A stretch of 64,000 nt of DNA from Dyella sp. A6 (GCF_036320485.1 NZ_CP132911.1:3224001-3288000); one strand, 5' to 3'; shown: positions 28,778 to 37,304, counted from the first letter of the stretch. Notes: generated by a model from the letters alone, not told the origin. Translations and numbers: made by a program.

Positions 28778-30082
28778 TCACGTACCCGATGCCGCCGTCG
28801 CCGATCGACCGGCATCGTCCGGCAGCAGGTCGGGCGAGCGGCCCGCCCTGCGGGCGACCCACGCCGCCAGACCGGACACGCCGGCTCCGACCGCGGCCAT
28901 GCCACCGATGCCGATGCCCACCGCCGCGAATACGTTGACGCCGCTAGTGACCACCACATCCCCGAGACGCCAGATCAGCGTCTCCACGACATTCTTGCCC
29001 TTGTAACGGGTTTCGCGCGGCACCCGGGTGTACAGCGCATCGGACGCCGGCTTGGTCATGCCATAGGCGAAACCGCGGGTCACGGCCATGGTCATCGCAA
29101 GCATCGGTATCGTCATGCCCCACAGCATGAAGGTGCCGCTGCCGTACACCATCACGACGACCATCAGCGCCAGGTTGACCAGCGCCGGCAGCACCAGTCC
29201 CCAGATCGCACCGCGACGAACCAGCAACCAGCGGGTCAGGGTCAGCTGCAGCACGATGCCGATCGTGTTGGTCACGCCGTCGATATGCGCATAGAGCTCG
29301 GTACGCTGCATGCTGGTCGCCAGGTGCACCTTCGCGTAGTTCGCCACGAACGCGTAGGCCAGGGTGCCGATACCGTCGCCGAGCAGCATCAGGATCGCCA
29401 TGTAGCGAAGGAACGGGCGTGTCCACAACTCGCGCACCCCGGCCCACAGCGAACCGCCGATGGCTTCCCCGGCGCCGCCTTCATGCATCTGGACGTCACG
29501 CACCGACAGCCGCAACAGCAGCAGCAACGCAACCCCGAGCATCAGCGCCGAGACCAGCAGCAGCGGTGCCACGCCCAGCACGCCGACCAGCAGGCTGGTC
29601 ACGCCCGGGCCGCATACCGCACCGGCCATGCCACCCAGCGCAATCATCGGAAACGTGCGACGCGCCTGCGCGCTGTCGAAGATGTCGGCCATGAAGCTCC
29701 AGAACAGCGACACCACGAACAGGTTGAACACGCTGACCCAGATGAAGAACACCAGGCCCAGCTCGCGTGCGCCGATCCGCGCCTGCGCCATGAACGCCGG
29801 CACGAAGGCGATCAGGCAGGCAATGAAGAAGGAATAGCTCCAGCCCAGCAGGCTGCGGCGCGGGAAACGCGCCACCATCGCGCCGAACACCGGCGTCAGC
29901 ACCACCATGGCCACCAGCGTGCCGGTGTAGAACAGCGGCAGTTCAACCGCGCCGACAGCGCCGCTCAGCTGGTCGCGTACCGGGCGGATGATGTAGTACG
30001 ACGTAAGCACGAAGAAGAACGCCAGTGCGGACAGCATGGCGGTCGAGCGCTCGCTCGCGACAACTTGTGGGGACGAGCTCAC
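28778..30082 (-). CDS. MFS-type carrier resembling bacterial ATP/ADP translocases
   Basis: A protein of about 434 residues with about 12 hydrophobic segments. The N-terminal motif FVLTSYYIIRPVRDQLS is typical of the MFS subgroup related to nucleotide (NTP/NDP) exchangers of intracellular bacteria and plastids, although free-living bacteria also carry such genes. The substrate is not known. The start is uncertain: GTG 30082, TTG 30085 or ATG 30037 are in frame and none has a good ribosome-binding site. It is divergent from the GMC oxidoreductase gene with 69 bp between them, so shared control is possible. Confidence 0.7.
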   Translation of the reverse strand: MSSSPQVVASERSTAMLSALAFFFVLTSYYIIRPVRDQLSGAVGAVELPLFYTGTLVAMVVLTPVFGAMVARFPRRSLLGWSYSFFIACLIAFVPAFMAQARIGARELGLVFFIWVSVFNLFVVSLFWSFMADIFDSAQARRTFPMIALGGMAGAVCGPGVTSLLVGVLGVAPLLLVSALMLGVALLLLLRLSVRDVQMHEGGAGEAIGGSLWAGVRELWTRPFLRYMAILMLLGDGIGTLAYAFVANYAKVHLATSMQRTELYAHIDGVTNTIGIVLQLTLTRWLLVRRGAIWGLVLPALVNLALMVVVMVYGSGTFMLWGMTIPMLAMTMAVTRGFAYGMTKPASDALYTRVPRETRYKGKNVVETLIWRLGDVVVTSGVNVFAAVGIGIGGMAAVGAGVSGLAAWVARRAGRSPDLLPDDAGRSATAASGT

Positions 30083-30151
30083 CAATGGTATCCAGCGTGG
30101 GTCCGCGCAAGCCTAGCATGCACGGCCATCATTCACGCCAGCAGGGGGCAT

Positions 30152-31780
30152 ATGGACTACGACTACATCATCGTCGGCGCCGGTTCGGCCGGCTGCGTGC
30201 TGGCCCATCGACTCAGCGCGATGCCGGGGCGGCGCGTGCTGCTGCTCGAAGCCGGACCATCGGACTGGAACCCGCTGATCCACATGCCGGCCGGCATCGC
30301 CCGCCTGGTCAACAACCGACGGCTGAACTGGAGCTACGTCACCGAGCCGGAACCCGCGCTGCAGGGACGTCGCCTGTGGTGGCCGCGCGGACGGACCCTG
30401 GGCGGCTCCAGCGCCATCAACGCGATGTGCTACGTTCGCGGCGTGCCCGGCGACTACGCGCGCTGGGCCGAGGCGACCGGAGACCCCCGCTGGGCGTGGC
30501 GCGACGTGCTGCCATGGTTCCTGCACAGCGAGGACAACAGTCGCGGTGCCGGCACGCTGCACGCGACCGGTGGCCCGCTTGGCGTCTCCGACCTGCGCCA
30601 TCACAACCCGCTGTCGGCCGCACTGATCGACGCGGCCAGCCTTGCCGGCCATCCCCGCAACGACGACTTCAATGGCCCATCGCAGGAGGGCTTCGGGCTG
30701 TACCAGGTCACCCAGCGCGACGGTGCCCGCTGCTCGACCGCCACCGGCTTCCTGGACCCGGTCCGGCACCGCCCGAACCTGACGATACGCACCCACGCCC
30801 TGGTCGAGCGCGTGCTGCTCGACGGCGACCGTGCCGTGGGCGTGGAGCTGCGCCACGGCCGTCAGCGGCAGCGCATCGAGGGCGGCGAGGTGATCCTTGC
30901 CGGCGGCGCGATCAATTCGCCGCAGTTGCTGATGCTGTCCGGTATCGGTCCGGCGGACGCGTTGCGCACACATGGCATCGCGATAGCCGCCGACCTTCCG
31001 GGTGTCGGCGGCAATCTGCAGGATCACCTGGACATCTGCACGCTGGACGGCTGTCGCCAGCCGGTCACCTACGACCATCTCAACGAGCTGACTACCGGCT
31101 GGCGCTGGTGGCGCCATCGCGATGGACCCGGCAGTTCGAACGTGGCCGAGGCCGGCGGTTTCGTGCGCAGCGCCCTGGCCGAGGACGAGCGCTGCGACCT
31201 GCAGTTCCATTTCGTGCCGGCCCTGCTCGACGATCATGGCCGCCATCGCCTGCCTGGCCACGGCTACACCCTGCATGCCTGCTACCTGCACCCGCACAGC
31301 CGCGGCCATCTGACATTGCAGTCGGCCGATGCGACACAGCCGCCAGCCATCCACGCCAACTACCTGAGCGATCCGGAAGGACTCGACCTGAAGCGGATGA
31401 TCCTGGCTGCCCGCCTGTCGCGGGAGATTCTCGACCAGCACACGTTCGACAGCTACCGCGGCGACCCCATCTTCCCGGAGCGTCGCCTGCACTCCGACGC
31501 CGAGTATGCCGACTTCATCCGGCGCAAGGCCGAGTCGATCTACCACCCGGTAGGTACCTGCCGCATGGGACACGATGCCCATGCCGTGGTCGACCACGCG
31601 TTCCGCGTGCACGGTATCCACGGCCTGCGCGTGGTGGATGCCTCGGTGATGCCCAGTCTGCCCACCGGAAACACCAATGCGCCGACCATCATGCTGGCGG
31701 AACGGGCCGCCGAACTGATCTGCAACGACAGCGCCGCCCACGACACGCCGACGGTCACAGCAGCCACCCCTCCGTCCTGA
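30152..31780 (+). CDS. GMC-family FAD-dependent oxidoreductase (choline dehydrogenase-like)
   Basis: A 542-residue flavoprotein. The FAD-binding site is DYIIVGAGSAGCVLAHRLS, followed by GMC signature 1 (RGRTLGGSSAINAMCYVRG), signature 2 (GGAINSPQLLMLSGIGP) and the active-site pair His (YHPVGTCRMG) and Asn (GNTNAPTIMLAERAA). The family oxidises primary alcohols including choline; no betaine genes are adjacent, so the substrate is open. ATG 30152 is preceded by AGGGGG and starts exactly at the flavin fold; a longer in-frame stretch upstream is antisense to the carrier gene and was rejected. Confidence 0.93.
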   Translation: MDYDYIIVGAGSAGCVLAHRLSAMPGRRVLLLEAGPSDWNPLIHMPAGIARLVNNRRLNWSYVTEPEPALQGRRLWWPRGRTLGGSSAINAMCYVRGVPGDYARWAEATGDPRWAWRDVLPWFLHSEDNSRGAGTLHATGGPLGVSDLRHHNPLSAALIDAASLAGHPRNDDFNGPSQEGFGLYQVTQRDGARCSTATGFLDPVRHRPNLTIRTHALVERVLLDGDRAVGVELRHGRQRQRIEGGEVILAGGAINSPQLLMLSGIGPADALRTHGIAIAADLPGVGGNLQDHLDICTLDGCRQPVTYDHLNELTTGWRWWRHRDGPGSSNVAEAGGFVRSALAEDERCDLQFHFVPALLDDHGRHRLPGHGYTLHACYLHPHSRGHLTLQSADATQPPAIHANYLSDPEGLDLKRMILAARLSREILDQHTFDSYRGDPIFPERRLHSDAEYADFIRRKAESIYHPVGTCRMGHDAHAVVDHAFRVHGIHGLRVVDASVMPSLPTGNTNAPTIMLAERAAELICNDSAAHDTPTVTAATPPS

Positions 31781-31916
31781 ACCCCGCGTGCACGCAGGCG
31801 CATGTCGTCGTTGTGAACGGCATGGGCCTGCATGACAATCGGAGGATTACGGAGTCGATGCAGCCCGGTCCCTCCGTCACCCGACACGCCCAGCCGCCAG
31901 CCAATATCGACCACTC

Positions 31917-33221
31917 ATGCCGCTCCGCCCCAAGTCTCTGCTCCTTGCCTGCCTGCTCGGCTTGGCTGGCGCTTCTGCCAGCACCCATGCCGCCGAACCC
32001 ATCCGCCGCACCGCACCCGCCGAGTCGAGCCACGAGGCGATTCCGCCAGCCCGGCTCAAGCGTGCGCTGGCCGACTACACGCGCTGGCTCAACACGCTGC
32101 AACAGCGCAACGAGGTGGCCGGCATGGCCACGGCGGTGGTGTACGACGACAAAGTGATCTACGAGCACACGACGGGATACGCCGACACGACCACAGGTGC
32201 CCGGGTGACACCGAACACGGTGTTCCGGCTGGCGTCGCTGTCCAAGGCCTTCGCCACCGCACTGGCCGGCCTGCTGGTCGACGACGGCCGCTTCAGCTGG
32301 GACACCCGACTGATCGACATACTGCCGTTCTTCAAGCTGAAGGACGCGCAAGCCTCCAGCGAGGCGACGATCCGCGACATCCTCGGCCAGCGTCTCGGCC
32401 TGCCGCGCAACACCTACGACAACCTGCTCGAAGACAACGTCCCCTACGAGGAACTGGTCCGCAAGCTGGACCAGGTCGACCTCGCCTGCAACGTCGGCCA
32501 ATGCTACGGCTACCAGAACGTGGCATTCAGCCTGATCGGCGACGTGGTCTACGCCGAAACCGGCGACTTCTACTATCACCAGGTCGACAAGCGCCTGTTC
32601 TTTCCGCTCGGCATGCACTCGGCCAGCTATGGCCGGTCCGCACTGGAGATGAACAAGAACTGGGCCCGCCCGCATCGCAAGCTGCATGGCCACTGGGTCC
32701 CGTTCGAGCCGCGCGAAGCTTATTACCGCGTGGCACCGGCAGCAGGCGTCAATGCCAGTCTGCGCGACATGGAAAAGTGGCTGATCGCACAGATGGGTGG
32801 CCGACCCGACGTGCTCTCACCTGCACTGCTCAAGGTGCTGCACACGCCAGGCATCCCCACACCACCGGAACTGTATTCGGAACCGTGGCGCCGGGCCCGG
32901 CTGACCAAGGCCTATTACGCGCTCGGCTGGCGCGTGTTCACCTATGCTGACCAGACCCTGATTTTCCACACCGGCGCCGTGGAAGGCTACCGTACCTTGA
33001 TCGGCTTCTTCCCCAAGTACCGGTTCGGCGTGGTGATGTTGCGCGACTCGCCGGGACTCGCACCCTCGGACGTCGCACCGATGCTGTTCGACAGCGTACT
33101 CGGCCTGCCGCATGAGGACTGGGCCGGTGTGGAGCACGCGCTACCGAAGCCGCGCCCCGAACGTCGGCGTCGGCGCCACATCAGGCACATCCGCCACCAT
33201 CATCACTACCGCGGGCATTGA
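31917..33221 (+). CDS. Class C beta-lactamase-like serine hydrolase, exported
   Basis: A 434-residue protein with a signal peptide (MPLRPKSLLLACLLGLAGAS to about A25). The penicillin-recognising fold is shown by the nucleophile motif SLSK (ASLSKAFA), the YQN motif (YGYQNVAF) and an HTG box (HTGAVEGYR) in place of KTG. Such proteins act as esterases, peptidases or beta-lactamases in the periplasm. An unusual C-terminal tail is very rich in Arg and His. An inverted repeat forms a terminator directly behind it. Confidence 0.85.
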   Translation: MPLRPKSLLLACLLGLAGASASTHAAEPIRRTAPAESSHEAIPPARLKRALADYTRWLNTLQQRNEVAGMATAVVYDDKVIYEHTTGYADTTTGARVTPNTVFRLASLSKAFATALAGLLVDDGRFSWDTRLIDILPFFKLKDAQASSEATIRDILGQRLGLPRNTYDNLLEDNVPYEELVRKLDQVDLACNVGQCYGYQNVAFSLIGDVVYAETGDFYYHQVDKRLFFPLGMHSASYGRSALEMNKNWARPHRKLHGHWVPFEPREAYYRVAPAAGVNASLRDMEKWLIAQMGGRPDVLSPALLKVLHTPGIPTPPELYSEPWRRARLTKAYYALGWRVFTYADQTLIFHTGAVEGYRTLIGFFPKYRFGVVMLRDSPGLAPSDVAPMLFDSVLGLPHEDWAGVEHALPKPRPERRRRRHIRHIRHHHHYRGH

Positions 33222-33234
33222 TCACGCTGTTTGT

Positions 33235-33274
33235 GCATCGGGGGCGGGACATCTCGATGTCCCGCCCCCGATGC
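33235..33274. terminator. Bidirectional terminator
   Basis: An 18-bp perfect inverted repeat (GCATCGGGGGCGGGACAT and its complement) with a CTCG loop sits between two convergent genes (serine hydrolase and TonB-like protein). Confidence 0.8.
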
Positions 33275-33294
33275 GAGTCCCGCAGGACTGATGG

Positions 33295-34332
33295 TCAGCG
33301 GTTGTTGCCCAGTTTGAACTCGATGCGGCGACGCAGCTTGCTTTGCACCAGTTCGCCGTTGCGCATGGCCGGCTGGAAGCGCCAGCGATTGACGGCCTCG
33401 AGTGCCGCATGGTCGAACACATGGCGTGGCTGTGCATGCGCGACCCGTGCGTCATGCACTTTGCCGTCGGTCCCGACGGTGAAATCCACTTCCACCCAGC
33501 CTTCGACACCGGCACGTTGCGCCGAGGTCGGATAGCGGGGCAATGCCTGTCGGGTCAGGACTGCAGGACGGGTCTCTACGGTGGTAGCGGCCGGCGTGGC
33601 AGCTGCAGCTGTCTGCTGCGTCGGTTGCGACTTGCTCGCTTCCTCACGCTGCTGCTGGGCCAGCGCCGCTTCCTTCTGCTGCACCACCTTGGCCTGTTCT
33701 GCCTGCTGCTGTTCGAGCTGGGCCGCAGCTGCCTTCGCTGCAACCGCCTTCTGGGCGGCCAGCTGCTGCTGATGCTGCTGGTCGAGCTGCTGTTGCTGCT
33801 CCTGGTCCAGCGTCTTGCGCTGGGCATCCAGCTTGGAACGCAGGATGGTCAGGGTGAAGTTGGTCGGGTCCGCCTGTGCCAGCAGGTTGATCTCGCGCTG
33901 CGCTTCGGCGAAGTTGCGCTGGTTGATCGTCTGTTCGGCGGCCGAGGCGGCGAACGGGAAGGTTTCGCGCAATGCGTCACTGGCCACCCGGTTGCCTGGC
34001 TGCTTCTGCAACACGCGCAGGTAGAACTCGAAGGCATTGTTGCCGGCCGGCGCCAGGTAACGCTGCTCCTTCATGGCCTTGGCAGCCTCGGACAGCAGAT
34101 CGTTGACGCTCATCGCCTCGACATTGACCGGCGTCGCAGCGGCATGGCTGACGGTTACCGGCGAGGACGGATGACCGCCATTGTCAGTCGCGACCAGTTC
34201 CTGGTGCGGCCGAAAAATGAGGACCCATGAAGCCACGGCCAAGGCGGCAATGACGGCGATGACGGCTATCACTACGGGCCGTGCGGCCCCGCGCGCATGC
34301 TGGCGCGCTTTCAACGTATATCGGGTATCCAT
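33295..34332 (-). CDS. TonB-like energy transducer with a Gln-rich coiled coil
   Basis: A 345-residue protein: short basic cytoplasmic N-terminus, one transmembrane helix (about 20-40, VVIAVIAVIAALAVASW), a periplasmic helical region (about 70-175), a very Gln/Ala-rich coiled segment (about 175-245) and a C-terminal TonB-type domain (about 260-345; RYPTSAQRAGVEGWVEVDF, AVNRWRFQPA). This is the architecture of periplasm-spanning TonB paralogues. No exbBD genes are adjacent, so it must share them or serve another role. Start ATG 34332 places the basic stretch before the helix; an earlier in-frame codon adds unrelated residues. Confidence 0.8.
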   Translation of the reverse strand: MDTRYTLKARQHARGAARPVVIAVIAVIAALAVASWVLIFRPHQELVATDNGGHPSSPVTVSHAAATPVNVEAMSVNDLLSEAAKAMKEQRYLAPAGNNAFEFYLRVLQKQPGNRVASDALRETFPFAASAAEQTINQRNFAEAQREINLLAQADPTNFTLTILRSKLDAQRKTLDQEQQQQLDQQHQQQLAAQKAVAAKAAAAQLEQQQAEQAKVVQQKEAALAQQQREEASKSQPTQQTAAAATPAATTVETRPAVLTRQALPRYPTSAQRAGVEGWVEVDFTVGTDGKVHDARVAHAQPRHVFDHAALEAVNRWRFQPAMRNGELVQSKLRRRIEFKLGNNR

Positions 34333-34514
34333 GATCTCTCGCTGAGTGGCATCAGATACCCGCGCTTTCCCCCCTGTAATCCAGGAGCGGCGCATTCTTC
34401 GATACGCCGCAGCGCGGATTGCGGAAAGGTAGCTCTATTGGATCAACTCGGCAAATCGAAGCCGCAGCGACCATGCCCGCGAGATTTCGTTTGGCTGTGA
34501 CCGCAGAAACGAAA

Positions 34515-34536
34515 CGTCCCGGCAAAGGCCGGGACG
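34515..34536 (-). terminator. Terminator hairpin of the MetJ-H1 gene
   Basis: Perfect 9-bp stem CGTCCCGGC / GCCGGGACG with a four-base loop. Read on the minus strand it is followed by TTTCGTTTC, a moderate T-rich tract. It lies 72 bp beyond the MetJ-H1 stop and after a second hairpin at 34552-34579. Confidence 0.7.
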
Positions 34537-34551
34537 AAGCTTTTCGAAACA

Positions 34552-34579
34552 TCTCCCCGCGCTGGGCACCGCGGGGAGA
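34552..34579 (-). terminator. Second hairpin behind the MetJ-H1 gene
   Basis: 10-bp arms TCTCCCCGCG / CGCGGGGAGA with an 8-base loop. On the minus strand GTTTCGAAAAGC follows. Together with the hairpin at 34515 it forms a double stop or a 3'-end RNA stabiliser. Confidence 0.5.
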
Positions 34580-34607
34580 CAAGCTCGATACGATCTAGTT
34601 CTTGTGC

Positions 34608-35228
34608 TTACTTCTTGCTGGTTTTCGCACGCGGCTTGGCGGTACGGGTGGCCTTGACCACACGAGCCGGCGCAGCCTTCTTCACGGCAGCCTTCTTGCC
34701 GGCGGTCTTCTTCGCGCCGACCTTCTTCACCGCGACCTTCTTGACTGCAGCCTTCTTGGCAGCAGCAGGACGCTTGGCAGCCGCCTTCTTGGCGACCTTC
34801 TTCACGGCAGCCTTCTTTGCTGCCGGCTTCTTGGCCACCGGCTTCTTGGCGGCAACCTTCTTCGCGGCAACCTTCTTGACCGCGACCTTCTTCACCGCAA
34901 CCTTCTTTGCGGCGGTCTTCTTTACGGCTTTCTTGGCGGCCGGTTTCTTGGCGGCCGGTTTCTTGGCAGTGGTTTTCTTGGCGGTAGTAGCCATGGTTCG
35001 TCTCAGCTCCTCATCAGTTGGCAGTGGTTGCCCAGTAAAAGCGTGCAGGAACGCCTCGACCAGCAGATCGCTGTTGGTGGCGTGCCGAAGATTGTTGACC
35101 TGGCGGTAGGTACGCAAATCGGAAAGCAGCCTCAGTACGTGCATCGGAATGGAGACCGTGATCTTTCTTACTGACCCGGCCTTCTCTCCGTGCTCTACAT
35201 AAGGCTCGACGAATTTCGATGTTGCCAT
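34608..35228 (-). CDS. MetJ repressor domain fused to a histone-H1-like Lys/Ala tail
   Basis: A 206-residue protein with two unlike parts. Residues 5-78 closely match the methionine repressor Met[30 protein letters not shown] and [14 protein letters not shown]22 and T24 correspond to the DNA-contacting Lys/Thr of the beta ribbon, and F64 to the Phe that moves on SAM binding. From residue 79 the normal MetJ C-terminal helix is replaced by about 125 residues of AKK/VKK repeats, as in histone H1 and AlgP-like bacterial proteins. ATG 35228 has GGGGAAC upstream and follows a strong promoter. Met79 (34994) has GAGGAG 12 bases upstream and could start a separate H1-like protein of 128 residues. The expected action is SAM-dependent DNA binding plus non-specific compaction (inference). 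Confidence 0.85.
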   Translation of the reverse strand: MATSKFVEPYVEHGEKAGSVRKITVSIPMHVLRLLSDLRTYRQVNNLRHATNSDLLVEAFLHAFTGQPLPTDEELRRTMATTAKKTTAKKPAAKKPAAKKAVKKTAAKKVAVKKVAVKKVAAKKVAAKKPVAKKPAAKKAAVKKVAKKAAAKRPAAAKKAAVKKVAVKKVGAKKTAGKKAAVKKAAPARVVKATRTAKPRAKTSKK

Positions 35229-35256
35229 GACGCCTGTTCCCCGTAACTTGAAGCGA

Positions 35257-35285
35257 AAGCTATTCCTGAAGGTTTCTTCTGTCAA
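35257..35285 (-). promoter_or_regulatory. Candidate sigma-70 promoter of the MetJ-H1 gene
   Basis: On the minus strand a perfect -35 TTGACA (35280-35285) and a weaker -10 TAGCTT (35257-35262) are 17 bp apart, giving a leader of about 20-25 bases before ATG 35228. An inverted pair TTGATTT / AAATCAA (35286-35307) abuts the -35 and may be an operator. Confidence 0.6.
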
Positions 35286-35377
35286 TTGATTTTAGCCTTG
35301 AAATCAACCTGTTTCATCCACCTTCAAATACCCTGAAAATGGCTTTGCCATCGAATGGAAAAGGATTTTGAGTAAAT

Positions 35378-35401
35378 AGTCATATGGACGTCTATACGCC
35401 C
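35378..35401. promoter_or_regulatory. Candidate met-box-like array
   Basis: Three consecutive 8-mers AGTCATAT, GGACGTCT and ATACGCCC match the MetJ operator unit AGACGTCT at 5, 7 and 5 of 8 positions. They are in the tandem 8-bp register MetJ uses, about 93 bp upstream of the MetJ-H1 promoter. The central box is good and the flanking ones weak, so this needs binding evidence. Confidence 0.35.
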
Positions 35402-35662
35402 ATTTTATTTACACCAAAAAACATGGCGAATCGCCAAACCCCGCACCACACAAGGCTTCACAGCCAACTACCAAGAGCGTGAACTGGCAAATCCACGCAT
35501 CACCAACTGGTCAAAGCACATGCCAGGAAGTCGAAATGACCGCATGCGAGCCACGCCACGCGCATGAACGGGAAGCGACCGATCCGCACATTTCGCGGCA
35601 TCGGATCATCGTGCAAATCGTACCCGTACGATGACATCCGGCTCGCTGCAACCATCACGAAA
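35402..35662. other. Non-coding part of the MetJ-H1 / gcvH intergenic region
   Basis: The gap between the MetJ-H1 start (35228) and the gcvH stop (35712) is 483 bp. Apart from the promoter, inverted repeat, met-box-like array and gcvH terminator listed separately, I see no coding frame with family resemblance and no recognisable RNA. The part near 35300-35420 is clearly lower in GC than its surroundings, as expected for a promoter region. Confidence 0.5.
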
Positions 35663-35694
35663 ACGCCGCCGGCTGCTTGCGCGGCCGGCGGCGT
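35663..35694 (-). terminator. Terminator of the gcvTH genes
   Basis: 11-bp perfect arms ACGCCGCCGGC / GCCGGCGGCGT with a 10-base loop. Read on the minus strand, TTTT follows the stem. It lies 18 bp beyond the gcvH stop. Confidence 0.75.
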
Positions 35695-35711
35695 CGGAAG
35701 AAACGACTCGC

Positions 35712-36107
35712 TCAGTGATCCTCGTTTTCGATCAGCTCGGCATAGGCATCTGCGTCGAGCAACTCATTCAACTCGGCGCGATCGCTCATGCGTACCACGA
35801 AGATCCAGCCTTCGCCGTACGCGTCTTCATTGACCGTCTCCGGCTTGTCGCTCAGCATCTCGTTGACCTCGACCACCTCGCCGGACACCGGCGAATAGAT
35901 GTCCGAGGCCGCCTTGACCGACTCGAGCACAGCGGCGCCATGGCCAGCCTGCACGCTTGCGCCGATTTCCGGCAGCTCGACGTAGACCAGGTCGCCCAGC
36001 TGGCTCTGTGCATGGTCGGAAATACCCACGCGCACCAGGCCGTCGTCTTCGACGCGGGCCCATTCGTGGGACTTGAGGAATTTCAGATCGCCGGGAATCT
36101 CGCTCAT
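35712..36107 (-). CDS. gcvH: Glycine cleavage system H protein
   Basis: A 131-residue lipoyl carrier that shuttles the aminomethyl group between the P, T and L proteins of the glycine cleavage system. The lipoylated Lys lies in [12 protein letters not shown]. The N-terminus ([19 protein letters not shown]) and C-terminus match family length and pattern. It follows gcvT on the same strand with a 96-bp gap that contains a hairpin, so gcvT and gcvH are probably co-transcribed with some internal control. gcvP and a glycine riboswitch are not seen in the window. Confidence 0.96.
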   Translation of the reverse strand: MSEIPGDLKFLKSHEWARVEDDGLVRVGISDHAQSQLGDLVYVELPEIGASVQAGHGAAVLESVKAASDIYSPVSGEVVEVNEMLSDKPETVNEDAYGEGWIFVVRMSDRAELNELLDADAYAELIENEDH

Positions 36108-36138
36108 GATCGGGTTCCAGTCATGGAGGTTGGGGATG

Positions 36139-36171
36139 GGGCGACGGCGATTCTAGCCGCTTACGTCGCCC
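36139..36171 (-). other. Hairpin in the gcvT-gcvH gap
   Basis: Inverted repeat GGGCGACG / CGTCGCCC with a 17-base loop between gcvT and gcvH. No T tract follows on the minus strand. It could be a partial terminator or an mRNA-stabilising element that sets the ratio of T to H protein. Confidence 0.4.
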
Positions 36172-36203
36172 AGCAATATGTCGACGTGATGGATCGCGCG
36201 GTT

Positions 36204-37304
36204 TCAGATGCCTTCGCAGGGCTTGCCGTCGCGCACGAACGGATACTTGACCACGCGCACCGGTACCTCGCGACCACGGATATCCACCCGCACCGCACCG
36301 AGTTCGCCCGCCGGCACGCGTGCGAACGCCACTGCCTTTTCCAGCGTCGGAGCGAAGCTGCCCGAGAGGATCTCGCCCTCGCCGGCCTCGGTCAGCACGT
36401 TCTGGCCATGCCGCAGAACCCCTTTTTCGTCCAGCACCAGGCCGACCATCACACGCTTCACACCGGCAGCCTTCTGCTGCTCCAGCGCGGCGCGGCCGAT
36501 GAAGTCACGTCCTTCGTCCAGCGCGATGGTCCAGCCAAGGTTGGCCTCCCACGGCGAGACGTCCTCGTCCATGTCCTGGCCATAGAGGTTCATGCCGGCT
36601 TCCAGGCGAAGCGTGTCGCGCGCACCGAGCCCAGCCGGCTTCACACCCGCAGCCACCAATGCCTCCCACAACGCCACGGCCTGCTCGGCCGGCACGATGA
36701 TCTCGAAGCCGTCTTCGCCGGTGTAACCGGTACGCGCCACGAACAGCGGCATGCCGTGCGGCCCCTGTGCGGCGGCGGCGGCGAACTTGCCGAGCTTTTC
36801 GATCCGCGGGCGATCGCCCTCGTGCAGCAGGCCGAACACTTTCGCCCGCGCATTCGGGCCCTGCACCGCGATCATCGCGAAATCGGGACGCTCCTTGACC
36901 TCGACGCCGAAGGCCGCGGCCTGCTTCTCGATCCAGGCCAGGTCCTTCGCACGCGTGGCGGCATTCACCACCAGGCGGAAATGACTGTCGTCGAAGAAGT
37001 ACACGATCAGGTCGTCGATGACGCCACCCTGCTCGTTGAGCATGCACGAGTACAGCGCCTTGCCCACCACCTTGAGCTTGTCCACGCTGTTGGCCAGCAG
37101 ATGGCGGAGGAATTCGCGCGTGCGCGGACCGTGCAGGTCGACCACAGTCATGTGCGAGACATCGAACATGCCCGCGTCGCTGCGCACGGCATGATGCTCC
37201 TCGATCTGCGAGCCGTAATTGATCGGCATGTCCCAACCGCCGAAATCGACCATGCGTGCGCCATGCGCACGGTGGACGGCATTGAGTACAGTCTTCTCGG
37301 TCAT
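36204..37304 (-). CDS. gcvT: Glycine cleavage system T protein (aminomethyltransferase)
   Basis: A 366-residue tetrahydrofolate-dependent aminomethyltransferase that releases ammonia from the H-protein-bound aminomethyl group and forms methylene-THF. Family motifs: the N-terminal [30 protein letters not shown], and the central [14 protein letters not shown] with [19 protein letters not shown]. Length matches E. coli GcvT. It is the upstream gene of the gcvT-gcvH pair. Confidence 0.96.
   Translation of the reverse strand: MTEKTVLNAVHRAHGARMVDFGGWDMPINYGSQIEEHHAVRSDAGMFDVSHMTVVDLHGPRTREFLRHLLANSVDKLKVVGKALYSCMLNEQGGVIDDLIVYFFDDSHFRLVVNAATRAKDLAWIEKQAAAFGVEVKERPDFAMIAVQGPNARAKVFGLLHEGDRPRIEKLGKFAAAAAQGPHGMPLFVARTGYTGEDGFEIIVPAEQAVALWEALVAAGVKPAGLGARDTLRLEAGMNLYGQDMDEDVSPWEANLGWTIALDEGRDFIGRAALEQQKAAGVKRVMVGLVLDEKGVLRHGQNVLTEAGEGEILSGSFAPTLEKAVAFARVPAGELGAVRVDIRGREVPVRVVKYPFVRDGKPCEGI

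Noticed and set aside
29285..30151. N-terminal extension of the GMC oxidoreductase
   Set aside because: It is His/Gln/Arg-rich sequence antisense to the carrier gene. The flavin fold starts at ATG 30152, which has its own ribosome-binding site.
33650..33800. CAG/CTG-like repeat tract
   Set aside because: It encodes the Gln/Ala-rich coiled segment of the TonB-like protein; the units are degenerate and in frame.
34620..34990. Short repeated units resembling a minisatellite or CRISPR-like array
   Set aside because: The repeats are AAG/GCC-type codons for a continuous Lys/Ala/Val tail, with no spacers and an intact reading frame.
35564..35833. An 89-codon frame near the gcvH 3' end
   Set aside because: It has no family resemblance and runs through the gcvH terminator into antisense gcvH sequence.
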